64,000 nt of DNA from Astragalus membranaceus. Lineage: Eukaryota > Streptophyta > Magnoliopsida > Fabales > Fabaceae. Positions 12,251 to 23,296 of this stretch are shown piece after piece (position 1 is the stretch's first letter; each line of letters opens with the position of its first letter). A model generated the notes under the pieces. The model was not told where the DNA came from. It saw only the letters and a program-made list of their open reading frames with translations, and searched no databases. Where the stretch lies: positions 125,372,371-125,436,370 of the forward strand of contig CM076848.1 of assembly GCA_039519185.1 (NCBI GenBank), read 5' to 3'. The translations under genes and the position numbers were made by a program.

Positions 12251-13100
12251 GGTCAAGAATGTGAAAGGTTAGGGAGTGAGAGGATTGCCACGAAATTGTG
12301 TGTATTGAGGATTTTAAATCATACTTATTAGAGACTCAATCATGTCTTAAAGTATTAATAGCCTATCCAATTTCCAATACATACGTCATAATTGCTATTA
12401 TGTTTTAAAGTATTGATAGCCTCTCCGATTTTCAATACATATTAATAACATTTGTTAATTTTCCAAGCAAAATTTAAGTTCAAATTTTCAATGTAGTTAC
12501 AAAATTACCCCTAATAAAGGATTAAAAGACTAAAATAACCTCAATTTTGGCGGACTTTTTTCCGCCTAAACACCAACTTTGTATCCTACTTTTATATATA
12601 AAAGATTTCTTTAAAATGTATGTTATAATTAATTAGAAACAGAATGCAATATTCATAGTCTATAGTATTAAAAACATAACAAATACACTCTCTAATTAGA
12701 GGCAAAAATGACTTCTTTCGGCCTTGAGCAAGCATTTGTGAATGTTCAAGGAACACATAATAAAATATTTTTGACATAGAACATCATCGAATTTCTTGGA
12801 AGCTATTAAAATTAAATATTTTTCTAAAGAACAATATTAAAATTAATAAAAATGATACATACATGTCGATAGCTTTACAAAAAAATTATAGCTTAAATTG
12901 AACGATTCACTAACTGATCCAATTTTTTCTTTTTCCTTTTTGACTACATTAGAATTGTCGAGAACATGACCCTCGAATCATTTGCTTTGTCTTTTCTATT
13001 TCTTCTCTATCCATATAAACTCTATTTTCACTAGCACACTCTAACATTTCTCTCTACACACTTTGCCTCTTCTCTTGTGACTCCTCCTTTCTAATGCTCA
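12251..13100. other. AT-rich intergenic DNA, no gene seen
   Basis: Contains a short internal duplication (TTAAAGTATTRATAGCCT.. near 12350 and 12410) and no coding signal. It continues directly into 44608 once the nested block is removed. Confidence 0.5.
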
Positions 13101-13119
13101 CACTAGTGGAAATTTGACA

Positions 13120-13370
13120 TTAAAAAGCACCATTTAACACCGGTTGTTTGAACACCCGATGCTAAATGTGTGACCGGTGGCAATTTTGTAATTAAATGGA
13201 ATTTTTCAGTATTCATGTCTACATTTAGCATCGGTTGTTGAAACAACCGATGTTAAAGGTGCATTGTGATAGACTTTTAGTATCGGTTGTTAAAACAACC
13301 GATGCTAAATGTGCATGTCAAACACATTTAGCATCGGGTGTTAAGACACCCGATACTAAAAGTCAAGTTT
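13120..13370. repeat. left subterminal repeats of CACTA-3
   Basis: Alternating direct and inverted copies of ACATTTAGCATCGGTTGTT, each able to pair with its neighbour. In En/Spm-type elements such arrays bind the TNPA accessory protein; binding here is inferred. Confidence 0.75.
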
Positions 13371-13760
13371 ATTTTTTTCACTTTTTCCTTTCCAATACAC
13401 TTCTCGCTCTATACTCGCGTTCTCAGTACTACTCTCTCTGAACTCTCATTCAGTTCTCGCTCTCTCACGTTCTCTCTCACATCGCCGTCGCCGTTCTCAA
13501 GTATCTATGTTCTCAACTCTCTCCGTCGTCGTCGCCGTCACCTTGCTGGTCGTCACCTCTTCTTCTCAGTACTACTCTCTATGAATTCAGTTCTCGCTCT
13601 CTCACGTTCTCTCTCACATCGCCGTCGCCGTCGCTGTTCTCAACTCTCTCCATTCTCAACTCTCTCCGTCGCCGTCGCCGTCACCTTGCTGGTACCTTAC
13701 TCGCCATCGCCTTAAGTGCAAAGAACTTCGCAGAGGACTTCGAAACCCTAAGTTCCTAAT
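13371..13760 (+). other. TC-rich leader-like region of CACTA-3
   Basis: A CT-rich stretch (CTCTCTC, CGCCGTCGCCGT units, two near copies around 13430-13500 and 13575-13660) lies just inside the subterminal repeats. It resembles the 5' UTR of a plant gene. No conserved protein frame is seen. It could provide the 5' part of a transcript of the captured exons. Confidence 0.35.
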
Positions 13761-14126
13761 GTAAGTTCCCTTATTTCGCTATACTACCAGCTCCAATATT
13801 CGATTTCCCTCTTCAGTTTCTTCAATCCATTTGATTTTTCTCTTCATTTCTGAAACCCATTCAATTTTCCTCTTCATTTCTGTAACACGTGATTTTTCTT
13901 CGTAATAGCTTGATTTAAGTCGATTTTGCTGCAATAGCTTGAATTTCTTGTTAATAGCTTTTCAATGTTTGAAAAATTTGTGCCCAACATCCCTATTGCT
14001 TTTGTTCTTCTTGTTATCTTTTACCATTTCTGGAACAGCTTGATTTGCTTGCATTTCTATGTGTTTTTGGGTGTGTTTCTCTGTGTATCTGAAGCTGTGT
14101 GTGTGGGTTTCTCTGTCTATCAGAGT

Positions 14127-14259
14127 TGACTACTGGAAAGAAAAGGCAGAGAGTCTAGAAGTGGAGCTTCAACAATGCAAGAAATCATTAAGCACATATA
14201 TGAGAATATATCAAGCCCAAAATGCAAGGACAGAAGACCTATGGAATGTTCTTTCAGAG
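14127..14259 (+). pseudogene. captured exon fragment, unidentified coiled-coil-like peptide
   Basis: An acceptor-like CTATCAG precedes an open segment reading VDYWKEKAESLEVELQQCKK... and ending LWNVLSE before GAG|GTATCT, a donor-like junction. The heptad-rich composition suggests a coiled coil. I do not recognise the parent gene. Its place inside a transposase-less CACTA, in the same orientation as the other exon fragments, makes capture the likely origin. Confidence 0.45.
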
Positions 14260-14597
14260 GTATCTTGTTTTCCAGTCAACTCAATAATGTACACTTGGAC
14301 AAAGAGTACAGGTAGTATATGCACCAGATTAGGCATTGGTTGGAGACTGTTTGATGTAGCATATGAACTTGCAGTCGCGGTTTCTTTTATCTAGTCTGCG
14401 AATTGATGGAGAGTGGATTGTCCCCATAACCTTGTGTATTGGTTCATATGACACAAAGTTTTAAAGAAAACTTGACTTGAATTTGTAAGTTTCTTACATC
14501 AAATTATCAATTACAAATAAAATTGTCTCCTGGGACGTGGAGAGGTGTTTCAGTGCTGGTATAATGTGCTTCTTGATTTTGATTTTGCATAGATTAC

Positions 14598-14962
14598 TGC
14601 TCTGGACTGGACCAAGAGGTCCATTTAGCAATTCCAGGAGGTGCATTTCGCAATGGATATGGATTGGCCCAATCACTTTGGCCCTTATCCACAACATACA
14701 AGCCCAATCACGCTTGGATGGTTAAGATCAATTCTGCTGATCCGACGATCCACAAACGGGAACGATTTCCTATAAATATCGGCTCGCATAGCCATTTACA
14801 AGGTACACACTCTTCCCTTGCAAATTCACTAGACTATTCTCTTACTGACTTGAGCGTCGGAGTGGCTTTGCAGGTTCCCCCCCGGGCACTCACTGATCTC
14901 CTGCCAGGGCAGCAAGAGACCTACCAACAGCAGCCGACCAAAACACTGCTAGGTACAGAACA
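14598..14962 (+). repeat. 5' LTR of LARD-like element
   Basis: Runs from TGCTCTGGACTGG to GGTACAGAACA and matches 36882-37246 nearly base for base. A TATA box (TATAAATA, 14771-14778) is followed by a CACACTCTTCCC leader start. The 5' end reads TGCT where the 3' copy has TGTT. Confidence 0.92.
14771..14778 (+). promoter_or_regulatory. TATA box in LARD LTR
   Basis: TATAAATA in the 5' LTR. The matching site in the 3' LTR is at 37055-37062. Confidence 0.55.
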
Positions 14963-14982
14963 TTGGCGACCACAGTGGGAGA
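14963..14982 (+). other. primer binding site of LARD-like element
   Basis: TTGGCGACCACAGTGGGAGA follows the LTR directly. The TGGCGAC..GTGGG form resembles tRNA-derived PBSs of Ogre/Tat-group elements. The exact primer tRNA is not determined here. Confidence 0.65.
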
Positions 14983-15030
14983 TATCTATCTTTCACATAA
15001 TCACTACTCGAACATTTCTCTTGCTACTCC

Positions 15031-15213
15031 ATGGCTCCCAGACGCAGACCTCGAATTCAAAGCATTGCCATACCGGCATCCCGACCAGAGGATACTCCGG
15101 AAGGCAACGTCGTAACCCTACCTGATGAGGGTACCAGTCAGCCTGCCCAGCCTTTGAATGTGAGTCAGCTTTTGGATCTACTGGCCAATCGCACTCAAGC
15201 TATGCTGCATTAG
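15031..15213 (+). pseudogene. gag N-terminal remnant of LARD-like element
   Basis: A 60-residue frame starts MAPRRRPRIQSIAIPASRP and continues VVTLPDEGTSQPAQPLNVSQLLDLL before a TAG. The basic start and the P-L-N-V-(S/T)-Q-L stretch resemble the N-terminus of Tat-group gag proteins. The capsid region does not follow; the frame runs straight into a GC-rich minisatellite. It is probably a relic that kept packaging or translation signals. Confidence 0.45.
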
Positions 15214-15233
15214 GAAGACCAGCAGAGGGATAA

Positions 15234-15670
15234 GGACATGCCCAACCCGACACCCAGGAGGGCGCCTGGCCGGGCGCCAAGACAGCGCCCATGAGGGCGC
15301 CTGGCACCCATGAGGGCGCCTGGCACCCATGAGGGCGCCTGGCACCCATGAGGGCGCCTGGCAGGGCGCCATGGCAACATCAGGCATCGCCCATGAGAGC
15401 GCCAGGGCAGCATCAGAGAGCGCCCATGAGGGCGCCTAGCACCCATGAAGGCGCCATGGCAACATCAGACAGCGCCCATGAGGGGGCCTGGCACCCATGA
15501 GGGCGCCTGGCAGGGCGCCATGGCAACATCAGGTAGCGCCCATGAGGGCGCCTGGTAGGGCGCCAGGGCAGCATCAGACAGCGCCTAGGAGGGCGCCTGG
15601 CACCCATGAGGGCGCATGGGAGGGCGCCATGGCAACATCAGGCAGCGCCCATGAGGGCGCCTGGCAGGGG
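15234..15670 (+). repeat. GC-rich minisatellite, GGCGCCTGGCACCCATGAG units
   Basis: About two dozen tandem variants of GGCGCCTGGCACCCATGAG and GGCGCCATGGCAACATCAG. Nearly every unit carries the palindrome GGCGCC. Because the repeats are mostly stop-free, long spurious frames appear on both strands. The same unit recurs at 32815-32932 and 36263-36780 near the other end of the element. Confidence 0.92.
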
Positions 15671-15720
15671 AACCCTTCCTCCAACAACGGTGACTTCGAG
15701 GCACCATCGTTCTCCTCCTC

Positions 15721-16107
15721 ATGGAGGATAAGGCTCACCTCCAAGGGACCCCTCCATCCCCTCCGGATGATACCTACCAGCCTCACGACTCCCGCTCTAG
15801 GACCTCCTCACGCGCATCCCTTGATACTCGAGAGAGGTCAAGGAACCGGGTCGACACCCACCGGAGGCACCACTGGGGATCGCCATCGAGGAGATCCCCC
15901 GACCGACGCAGGCATCAAAAGTACATGGACTATGAAGAAGACAACATGGCCTACCAAGAAGAGGCCAAGGTTGGCAGCATGAAGGCTGATCTGACTTGTT
16001 ATGGACACAGTACCAGCAAATGCAGCACCCCCAGGGATGACATTGAAGAAGGGAAGCTCACCCAATACGTGAATGAAGAAGAGGATGAAACTCGCGACTC
16101 CGAATAA
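15721..16107 (+). pseudogene. Arg/Ser-rich acidic-tailed reading frame of LARD-like element (uncertain)
   Basis: A 128-residue frame with a hydrophilic start (RSRTSSRASLDTRERSRNR), a repeated DRRR/RRH region and an acidic end (NEEEDETRDSE). It resembles the disordered linker of a Tat-group gag. I recognise no domain, and it may be chance. A piece of this region (ACCACYGGGGATCGCCATCGAGGAGATCCCCCGAC) recurs at about 17548-17587, so part of it is duplicated inside the element. Confidence 0.3.
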
Positions 16108-16741
16108 GGAGCAGAGCATCAAGACTCGAGCCTAAGGCTAGGCCTAGTTATGAATTTAGTTGTTTCAGCACAAAAGCAGAATATCAAGAAAGAAAAAAGG
16201 TCCAACTCCATAGTCAGGAGTGGAGCGAGACAAGTCTGAAACCCAACATACCATGCAGGGAGGGACTGCCTGGATCGTAGGGGGAAACCTCAACATTAAC
16301 CTAAAGCCAAGATCATCTCTCTAAGTATGGGAGTCAAGGGTGTCATGGCGCGCTCATCTTCCTAAAGCAAAGCAGCCAAGATCACGGCACGCACCCGGCG
16401 GGGATCCAAGGTAAGAGACCACGATGTCTTGGGTAGCAAGCGCTAAGAAAGGCGCGGAAGTCAAGCAAATGACGAGACCATGAGGTCACAGACACCAGAG
16501 ATACCCACCTACAAGGGTGATGTCTAGTCTGCAGGCCATAACTTCATCTGTGTTTATCCGATTGAGGCGTGTAAGCATGCGTTGGAAAGCTAAGAAGCAG
16601 AGCGACAATTCTCATGTTAAGCTCGAAATCCAATTCATACGTCTCTGCACCCAGGAAGGGAAACAAGCTGACAGTACCATGGCAAGCCAGCACCCAAGGC
16701 GCCCAGGAGGGCACCAAATCCTGTTACGGAAGCAGCCAGCG
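16108..16741. other. LARD internal DNA, no gene seen
   Basis: Mixed-composition DNA without a recognisable domain. It is probably internal sequence of the non-autonomous retrotransposon. Confidence 0.4.
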
Positions 16742-17195
16742 TGGCACGTAAGAAATTTAAAGGATGCATGAGCATGTGAGTGCATGAGCACGTAAGAAAA
16801 TAAAAGAGTGCATGAGCACGTAAGAATATTAAAGGATGCATGAGCATGTGATTGCATGAGCATGAAAGGAAATAAAAGAGTGCACGAGCACGTGAGCAAA
16901 AAAACATAGTGCACGAGCACGTGAGCCAAAAAACCTAGTGCACGAGCACGTGAGCAAAAAACATAGTGCACGAGCACGTGAGCAAAAAAACATAGTGCAC
17001 GAGCTCGTGAGAAAATAAAATGGTGCACGAGCACGTGAGCAAAAAAATAGTGCATGAGCACCTGAGCAAAAAAACATAGTGCACGAGCACGTGAGAAAAT
17101 AAAATAGTGCACGAACACGTGAGCAAATAACATAGTGCGCGAGCACGTGAGAAAATCAAATGATGCATGAGCATGAGGGGAAATAAAGTAACGCG
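16742..17195 (+). repeat. minisatellite with G-box cores, GTGCACGAGCACGTGAGCAAAAAAACATA units
   Basis: Roughly fourteen tandem units of 29-31 bp combine a hairpin-capable GTGCACGAGCAC, a CACGTG hexamer in most units, and an A-rich spacer. The left units are diverged (GCATGAGCATGTGAG). CACGTG is the plant G-box, bound by bZIP/bHLH factors; binding here is only possible, not shown. Open frames across this stretch on the minus strand are artefacts of the repeat. Confidence 0.88.
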
Positions 17196-17697
17196 TGAAG
17201 TGATGGTGTCATTCTGCCCGCCCTCACACTCTCCTCCGCTCGCCATCACACTTTCCTATGCTCGCCCCCTAGGTGCAATGTAATCGGCCAAGAGGAAAAG
17301 AAAATGTGGTGTTGCTCGCCCATACTCACCATCAATCACCTCGATCAAGGCAAGTCAGCAAAAAATATCAATAGACGAGCAGGATAATTTCTGTGATCTT
17401 TTGACAAAATTAGCAGACCCGACGACGGCACGAGCCGTAAGGGCAACCTAACCTACGAGGGCATCCTAAACGACAACGTCAAGTCAAGACCATCCCCCAG
17501 GATCTTGACTTGGGGGGCAACGGTGGAACTAGGTCAATATCCACCAGAGGCACCACCGGGGATCGCCATCGAGGAGATCCCCCGACTGACGCAGGCCTAT
17601 ATCGAACTTTGCCACGAGGCGCGAAGCAACATTAAACGTGTCGCAACCTCTGATGGGCGAGTTAAATTCGGATCGATTATGATAAACTGCCCCCAGA

Positions 17698-17710
17698 CAC
17701 TACAAGAGAA
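17698..17710 (+). repeat. left terminal inverted repeat of CACTA-1
   Basis: CACTACAAGAGAA, preceded by AGA (17695-17697), the expected 3-bp target site. The matching right TIR is absent. Confidence 0.85.
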
Positions 17711-18094
17711 TGTTGAATTTCCGGCGGATTCGGAGCCGCCGCAAACTTTCCGGCGGATTAGGGGAATTACCGGCGGATTATATCCGTCTCAAACTTTGCG
17801 GCGGATTCCGTGAAATTTGTGGCGGATCTGTTTTCGCCGTGGATTTTGTGGCGGATTCTGTGGATTTTGCGGCGGATTTGAGATTACAAAAATATTTTTT
17901 TTTTACGAGATTTTAACAATCCGCCGGTAAGGTTATTTGCGGCGGATATTTACCAATTTTGAATTTCACAAAACTGCCGCAAATCCCCCTAAGTCCGCCG
18001 CAAATCCCCTAAGTCCACCGCAACGCCCATAAATCCGCCGGTAACCACCGTTTCCAGCGGATGCTGCCTTTTGACCGTTTGACTTCATTCCTCC

Positions 18095-18102
18095 TATATA
18101 AA
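18095..18102 (+). promoter_or_regulatory. TATA box, outer promoter copy of CACTA-1
   Basis: TATATAAA lies in a block (TTTGACCGTTTGACT..CACACCTCTACCAA, 18069-18140) that recurs at 19217-19286. It is one of two promoter-like copies flanking the foldback. Confidence 0.5.
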
Positions 18103-18143
18103 CCCCTTTTCCCCTTCCTCGTCTTCACACCTCTACCAAGAAA

Positions 18144-18222
18144 CAGAGACATACGCCACTCTCTTGATACGACACTCTCTTGGGCGTTGTCGGCAGCGGA
18201 TCCAAGAGAGTGGCGTATGTCT
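18144..18222. repeat. short hairpin upstream of the foldback
   Basis: AGACATACGCCACTCTCTTG and its inverted copy CAAGAGAGTGGCGTATGTCT face each other across about 36 bp. It sits just left of the 690-bp foldback in the same promoter-duplicated block. Confidence 0.85.
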
Positions 18223-18242
18223 CCATTTCTTTCCTTTAATTT

Positions 18243-18929
18243 AATATTCACTATTCACTATTTACTGTCGGGAAGATCTTGACCGTTAATTTAGTGTCAG
18301 CAATATCTTGACCGTTAATTAGTGTCGACACTAATCACCATTGACTATTCAATAATCACGCTGCACTATTCACTATTTAATGTCCGGTTCATCTTTTTTG
18401 TTAAAAGTAACCCCTTTATAAGCAAAAAACTCCTCCTGGTTATTTCCACCACAAGAGACATCTACACTCATCAAACGCTCGGTATCATCCTCCAACTTAA
18501 CAACCCGTTCTTGCAGTTCCTCAAACATTCCATTTAGAGATTCAACCATATTTTCATACATGCACTTCTCATCCTCCGAAACTTCACTCTCTAATTGGAG
18601 GATGAGAAGTGAAAGTATGAAAAGATGGTTGAATCTTTAAATAGAAAGTTTGAGGAACTGCAAGAACGGTTTCTTAAGTTGGAGGATGACACCGAGCGTT
18701 TGATGAGTGTAGATGTCTCTTGTGGTGGAAATAACCAGGAGGAGTTTTTTGCTTATAAAGGGGTTACTTTTAACGAAAAAGATGAACCGGACATTAAATA
18801 GTGAATAGTGCAGCGTGATTATTGAATAGTCAATGGTGATTAGTGTCGACACTAATTAACGGTCAAGATATTGCCGACACTAAATTAACGGTCAAGAACT
18901 TCCCGACAGTAAATAGTGAATATTGAATT
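18243..18929. repeat. foldback (inverted repeat) with arms of about 335 bp
   Basis: Arms 18243-18577 and 18597-18929 are near-perfect reverse complements across a 19-bp loop. Both arms carry the same protein-like sequence, read towards the loop edge from opposite strands: FEELQERVVKLEDDTERL on the minus strand of the left arm, with a near-identical plus-strand counterpart in the right arm. The peptide is coiled-coil-like and I cannot name its source. A transcript through this block would fold into a long hairpin. It lies between two promoter-like copies and upstream of the transposase. Confidence 0.9.
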
Positions 18930-19240
18930 TGGTGACCGAATTTTTTTAAAAAAAACCGCCGCAAATCCCCCTAAACCGCCGCAAATCTCCCAAATCCGCC
19001 GCAAATCCCCCTAATCCGCCGCAAATCCCCATTTCCGGCGGCTTTTAAAAAATAAGCGCCATTTTAAATTTTCAAAAGTCCGCCGCAAATCCCCAAAACT
19101 GCCGCAAATCCCCGTTACCGGCGGCCTTGAAAAAATAAGCGCGCAGTTTGAATTTCAAATTTCCGCCGCAAGTCCCCAAAACCACCGCAAATCCCCAAAA
19201 CCGCTGCAAATCCCCATTTGACCGTTTGACTCCGTTTTCC

Positions 19241-19248
19241 TATATATA
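19241..19248 (+). promoter_or_regulatory. TATA box, inner promoter copy, probable transposase promoter
   Basis: TATATATA follows TTTGACCGTTTGACTCCG and precedes a CT-rich leader (19260-19410), then a donor-like AAG|GTATGT at about 19422 and an AT-rich presumed leader intron before the ATG at 19992. Confidence 0.5.
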
Positions 19249-19991
19249 TCCCTTCCCCACTTCTTATTCTTCACACTTCTACCAATTCTCTCATTCTCTT
19301 CTTAAAATTTCTCTCTTACTCTCTCCAAATTCTCTCATTCCCTACTAAATCTCTTCTTGAAACTCCTCACTTCCTCCCTACGAATTGTCTTCTTCTCTCA
19401 TTGGCAAATTTATTAGATCCAAGGTATGTTTCTGATATGAGTTAGTAGTTTTAGTTTTTAAATTATTTTATAATAATATGAGTTTGTTACTAATTGTGTT
19501 TTTGTTTGTTTAGGTATTGTTTGAGCTTTGGTTCCTGTTTTTTCCTCTTTCCTTGAGTTAGGGATACACTTCAAGTCAGAGCCTTCTCTTCACTACGGTT
19601 AGTTATCAAGATAAATTAGTTTTTTCCTCTTTACCAACTTTTGCTCACCGTCAAATTTAGATTTTTTCTTTTAGTCCTTGGTGACCGCAAAAATAATTTA
19701 TATTGAAAAAACTTATTTATTATGTTCGTTTATAAATTTTATTAACATATATTGTCTTATAAAAATTGAAATTTAAAATTAAATTTGCAAATATTATTTA
19801 TAATGTTTAAATTATTAATATATATATAACATTATCAAAAAATTAATTGTGTTGCTTGTAATTGATAGTTTATTGAAATATCAAAATAAAATGAGTATTA
19901 TATCAATATATATCAAAATATGAAGTAATTGATAGTTTATTTGATAGTTTATTTTATTTATATTGTAGTGTAGTACATAGTTCTTGAAATT

Positions 19992-22816
19992 ATGGATCGT
20001 AGTTGGATGTATGATCGATTATTTCCTAGAAGATCTGGTGTAAAGCGACGTTTTATAGAAGGAGTAGAAGAGTTTATTTTTTGTGCTAAGTACATTGATC
20101 ATGAAGAATTTGGGCGACAAGGCGGTATTAGATGTCCGTGCTTGAAATGTTCCTTTGGAGCTATAAAAAATGAACATGAAGTTAGACTTGATTTGTACAA
20201 TAATGGGTTTAGGCTAAATTATTGGACATGGAGTCGTCAAGGGGAAGTAGCACCAGGGGTAGCTGCAGTATCTGCAGTTAGTGTTCCGGTTGAAGTAGTA
20301 GATCACACATCAAGTAGTTATCCAGTGACTACGACATCTGAAGGATGGGGAATACAACCGTTAGATGAGTATCAGGGAATGGTATCTGACGCTATTGGAG
20401 TAAATTTGGATTTTGAAGAACCAGATGCTGACAAAGTCCCAAATGAGGGAGCTCAAAGGTTTTACATGTATTTGAGTGAGACAAATAAACCCATATTTGA
20501 AGGATCAAAAGACTCAAAATTATCAATGTGTGTTCGGTTGTTGGGTCGTAAGTCTCAATTTAATGTTGCTGAGTTGTGCATGGAATATATGACCAAAATG
20601 ATGTTGGATGCAACCCCCATTAGATGGAGTTTACCGCAAAGTTATTATGAAGCTAAAAGAGTGGTATCGAAGCTTGGCTTAAAATCTAAAAGGATTGATT
20701 GTTGTGTGTCTGGTTGCATGCTCTATTATAACAATGAGTTTGGCATAAATGATGGAGAGTTGTCGGAATGCAAGTTCTGTGGACAGCCACGCTATCATGT
20801 CAGTAGAATAGGGATGAGCAGAGGAAAAACGGTTCCACGAAAAGCAATGTTCTATCTGCCTCTTATTCCAAGGCTACAGAGGTTGTTTACTTCAATGGAG
20901 ACCACGGGTAAAATGACGTGGCACCATCAAAATAGAAATAATTCTGGTGAATTACGTCACCCATCTAATGGTGAAGCTTGGAAGAATTTTGATCGTGTTC
21001 ATCCAAATATTTCCAGTGATCCACGCAATGTTCGGCTTGGTTTGTGCTCTAATGGTTTCACACCATATATTAAGGCCTCGGCAACACCGTATTCATGGTG
21101 TCCAGTTATTGTTACCCCAAACAACCTTCCTCCAGAAATGTGTATGTCCAAACCATACATGTTTTTAAATTCTATTATTCCAGGGCCAAGTAATCCAACA
21201 GCTGGTATTGACATATATTTGCAACCTTTGATTGATGACCTAAAAAGGTTGTGGAATGGTGTTTTAACTTATGATGCGGCACGCTAACAAAATTTTGTGA
21301 TGAGGGCGACTTTGATGTGGACCATTAATGACTTTCCTGCTTATGGAATGTTGTCTGGATGGGGCACACATGGTAAGATGGCGTGTCCGATTTGCATGGT
21401 TGACACAAAGGCTTTTAGTCTTAAATACGGAGGAAAAACTTCATGGTTTGACTCGCACCGTAGGTTCTTACCTATGGATCACCCATTTAGAAAGCAGAAA
21501 TACGCGTTCATCAAGGGAAATGTTGAAACAGCTAGACCTCTTCGTAGGTTGACACCAGAGGAAGTTTGGAATAGTGTTAGGGATATCCCTCCTGTGGAAG
21601 TCGTAGCGGGTGTTGTTTCTCGTCCAGATGGCTATGGACAATGGCACAATTGGACAAAAAAAGTATTTTTTGGGAACTTCCCTATTGGAAAGATAATCTA
21701 TTGAGACACAATCTCGATGTCATGCATATAGAGAAGAATTTTTTTGACAACGTATTTAACACTGTCATGAATGTGAAAGGCAAAACGAAAGACAATGAGA
21801 AAGCTAGGAAGGATATAGCTCATTATTGTAGACGAAAGGATTTGTTGTTGGTTGAGCAAGGTACTAGGACTTTGAAACCCAAAGCCAATTTTACTTTATC
21901 TACTGAACAAGCGAAAGCAGTTTATTAGTGGATAAAAGAGTTGAAAATGCCAGACGGTTATTCTTCCAATTTATCTAGATGTGCGGATGTGGATAATGGG
22001 AGGTTTCTTGGGATGAAGAGCCATGATTGTCATGTATTCATGGAGTGCTTACTTCCTATCGCTTTTAGTTCATTGCCAACACACGTTTTGAATCCGCTCG
22101 TTGAAATAAGTCAATACTTTAAGAATTTGTGTCCTACCAGCCAACACTTGAGGAACATATCAGACGGTCCTCGAAAATGTGTTAAAGAATGGCACACACA
22201 CTTTGTCAATGGATACAAATTTCACACCAATGAATGGACACAGGGTAGAGAGACAGTCAATAGTGGAGTGTGCATGAAGGCCGGGGTCACTGGAGGAGGT
22301 GAAGATGATTTTTATGGTGTGGTTCAACACATATATGAATTTGAGTACCCCCATCTAGATTTTAGTCCAAAGGTAGTGGCTTTTAATTGTAATTGGTTTG
22401 ATCCGTCTGCTCGAGGAACAAAGTTGAATCCAAAGTCAAATACAGTGGACATTAAAATGAGTAGTAGATATCGACTGTATGATCCGTTCGTCATTTCACA
22501 AAATGTGAGACAAGTCTATTATGTCCCTTATCCATCAATGCGGACTGATAGGCGTGGTTGGTGTGTCGCAATTAAAACAAAACCAAGAGGTCGCATTGAG
22601 ACAAATGATGACACGGTGGAAGATGTGCCATATCAAATGGAAGAGATGTCTAATGTAAATGAAGTGATTGAAGTTGAACCCATTGGTCGTTTATGTGATG
22701 AGCCAAACACCGACGATGAAGTTGATGACGAAGAAGATGCTGATGAAGATGCAACAGACCACATTGGTGTATCAAGAATTCACTCCTCCGATGATGATGA
22801 TTTTGAGAATGAATGA
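19992..22816 (+). pseudogene. TNP2: CACTA transposase (TNP2-like), broken copy
   Basis: Domains in order: transposase-associated domain (MDRSWMYDRLFPRR start, CPCLKCSFG), the TNP2/Transposase_21 core (EWT-type region, MLSGWGTHGKMACPICM, HNLDVMHIEKNFFDN) and DUF4216 (NWFDPSARGTKLN, VYYVPYPSMRTDRRGW), ending in an acidic tail. It would bind and cut transposon ends. Breaks seen: TAA at 21285-21287, a one-base deletion in an A-run near 21655, TAG at about 21926, and an in-frame join at about 22130 that removes the DUF4218 region and its introns still present in CACTA-2. The ATG is matched exactly by CACTA-2. Confidence 0.92.
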
Positions 22817-23265
22817 GATTCAAATTAGTTATTTAATTTATGTTTCAATATCCAGGATGTAATTTATGTTAAAAAATTCTATTTTTAATGAAGGATGTTG
22901 TTTGTTTAAAAGTATATGTCTAGATACAGATATGGCATCTCATGGCTCAGGATCCGATCGCGATGACGGCGCATATGTTCCTCCACCTGTCGATGCCGCC
23001 AGCACTAGCAGGCGGAAGAGATCTACTCGCCTAGGGCGCCGTGTTCAGGTTGCGCGTGTTGTTGTTACTGCTGGCGGATATTTGCCACCACCTGTGTCTG
23101 AGGATGGTGCTAGTACTAGTAGTGCAGGGGACTGATCGATTCCTGAGGGCTTAGCCCCGACATATGTTGATGCGGATGGGATACGCACATTCGTTGATGG
23201 GACTGATGTGGTGAGGTGTACACCTGATGGGCGTATCATATTGCAGATTGTTGGCGATTCGTAAG

Positions 23266-23296
<31 letters not shown>

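Noticed and set aside
15178..15786. Long open frames on both strands (Arg/Pro/Ala-rich) across 15.2-15.8 kb
   Set aside because: They are translations of the GGCGCC minisatellite, which is mostly stop-free; no domain and no codon bias independent of the repeat.
16612..17249. Minus-strand frames rich in CSRARAL-type repeats
   Set aside because: Artefact of the G-box minisatellite; periodic with the 29-31-bp unit in changing frames.
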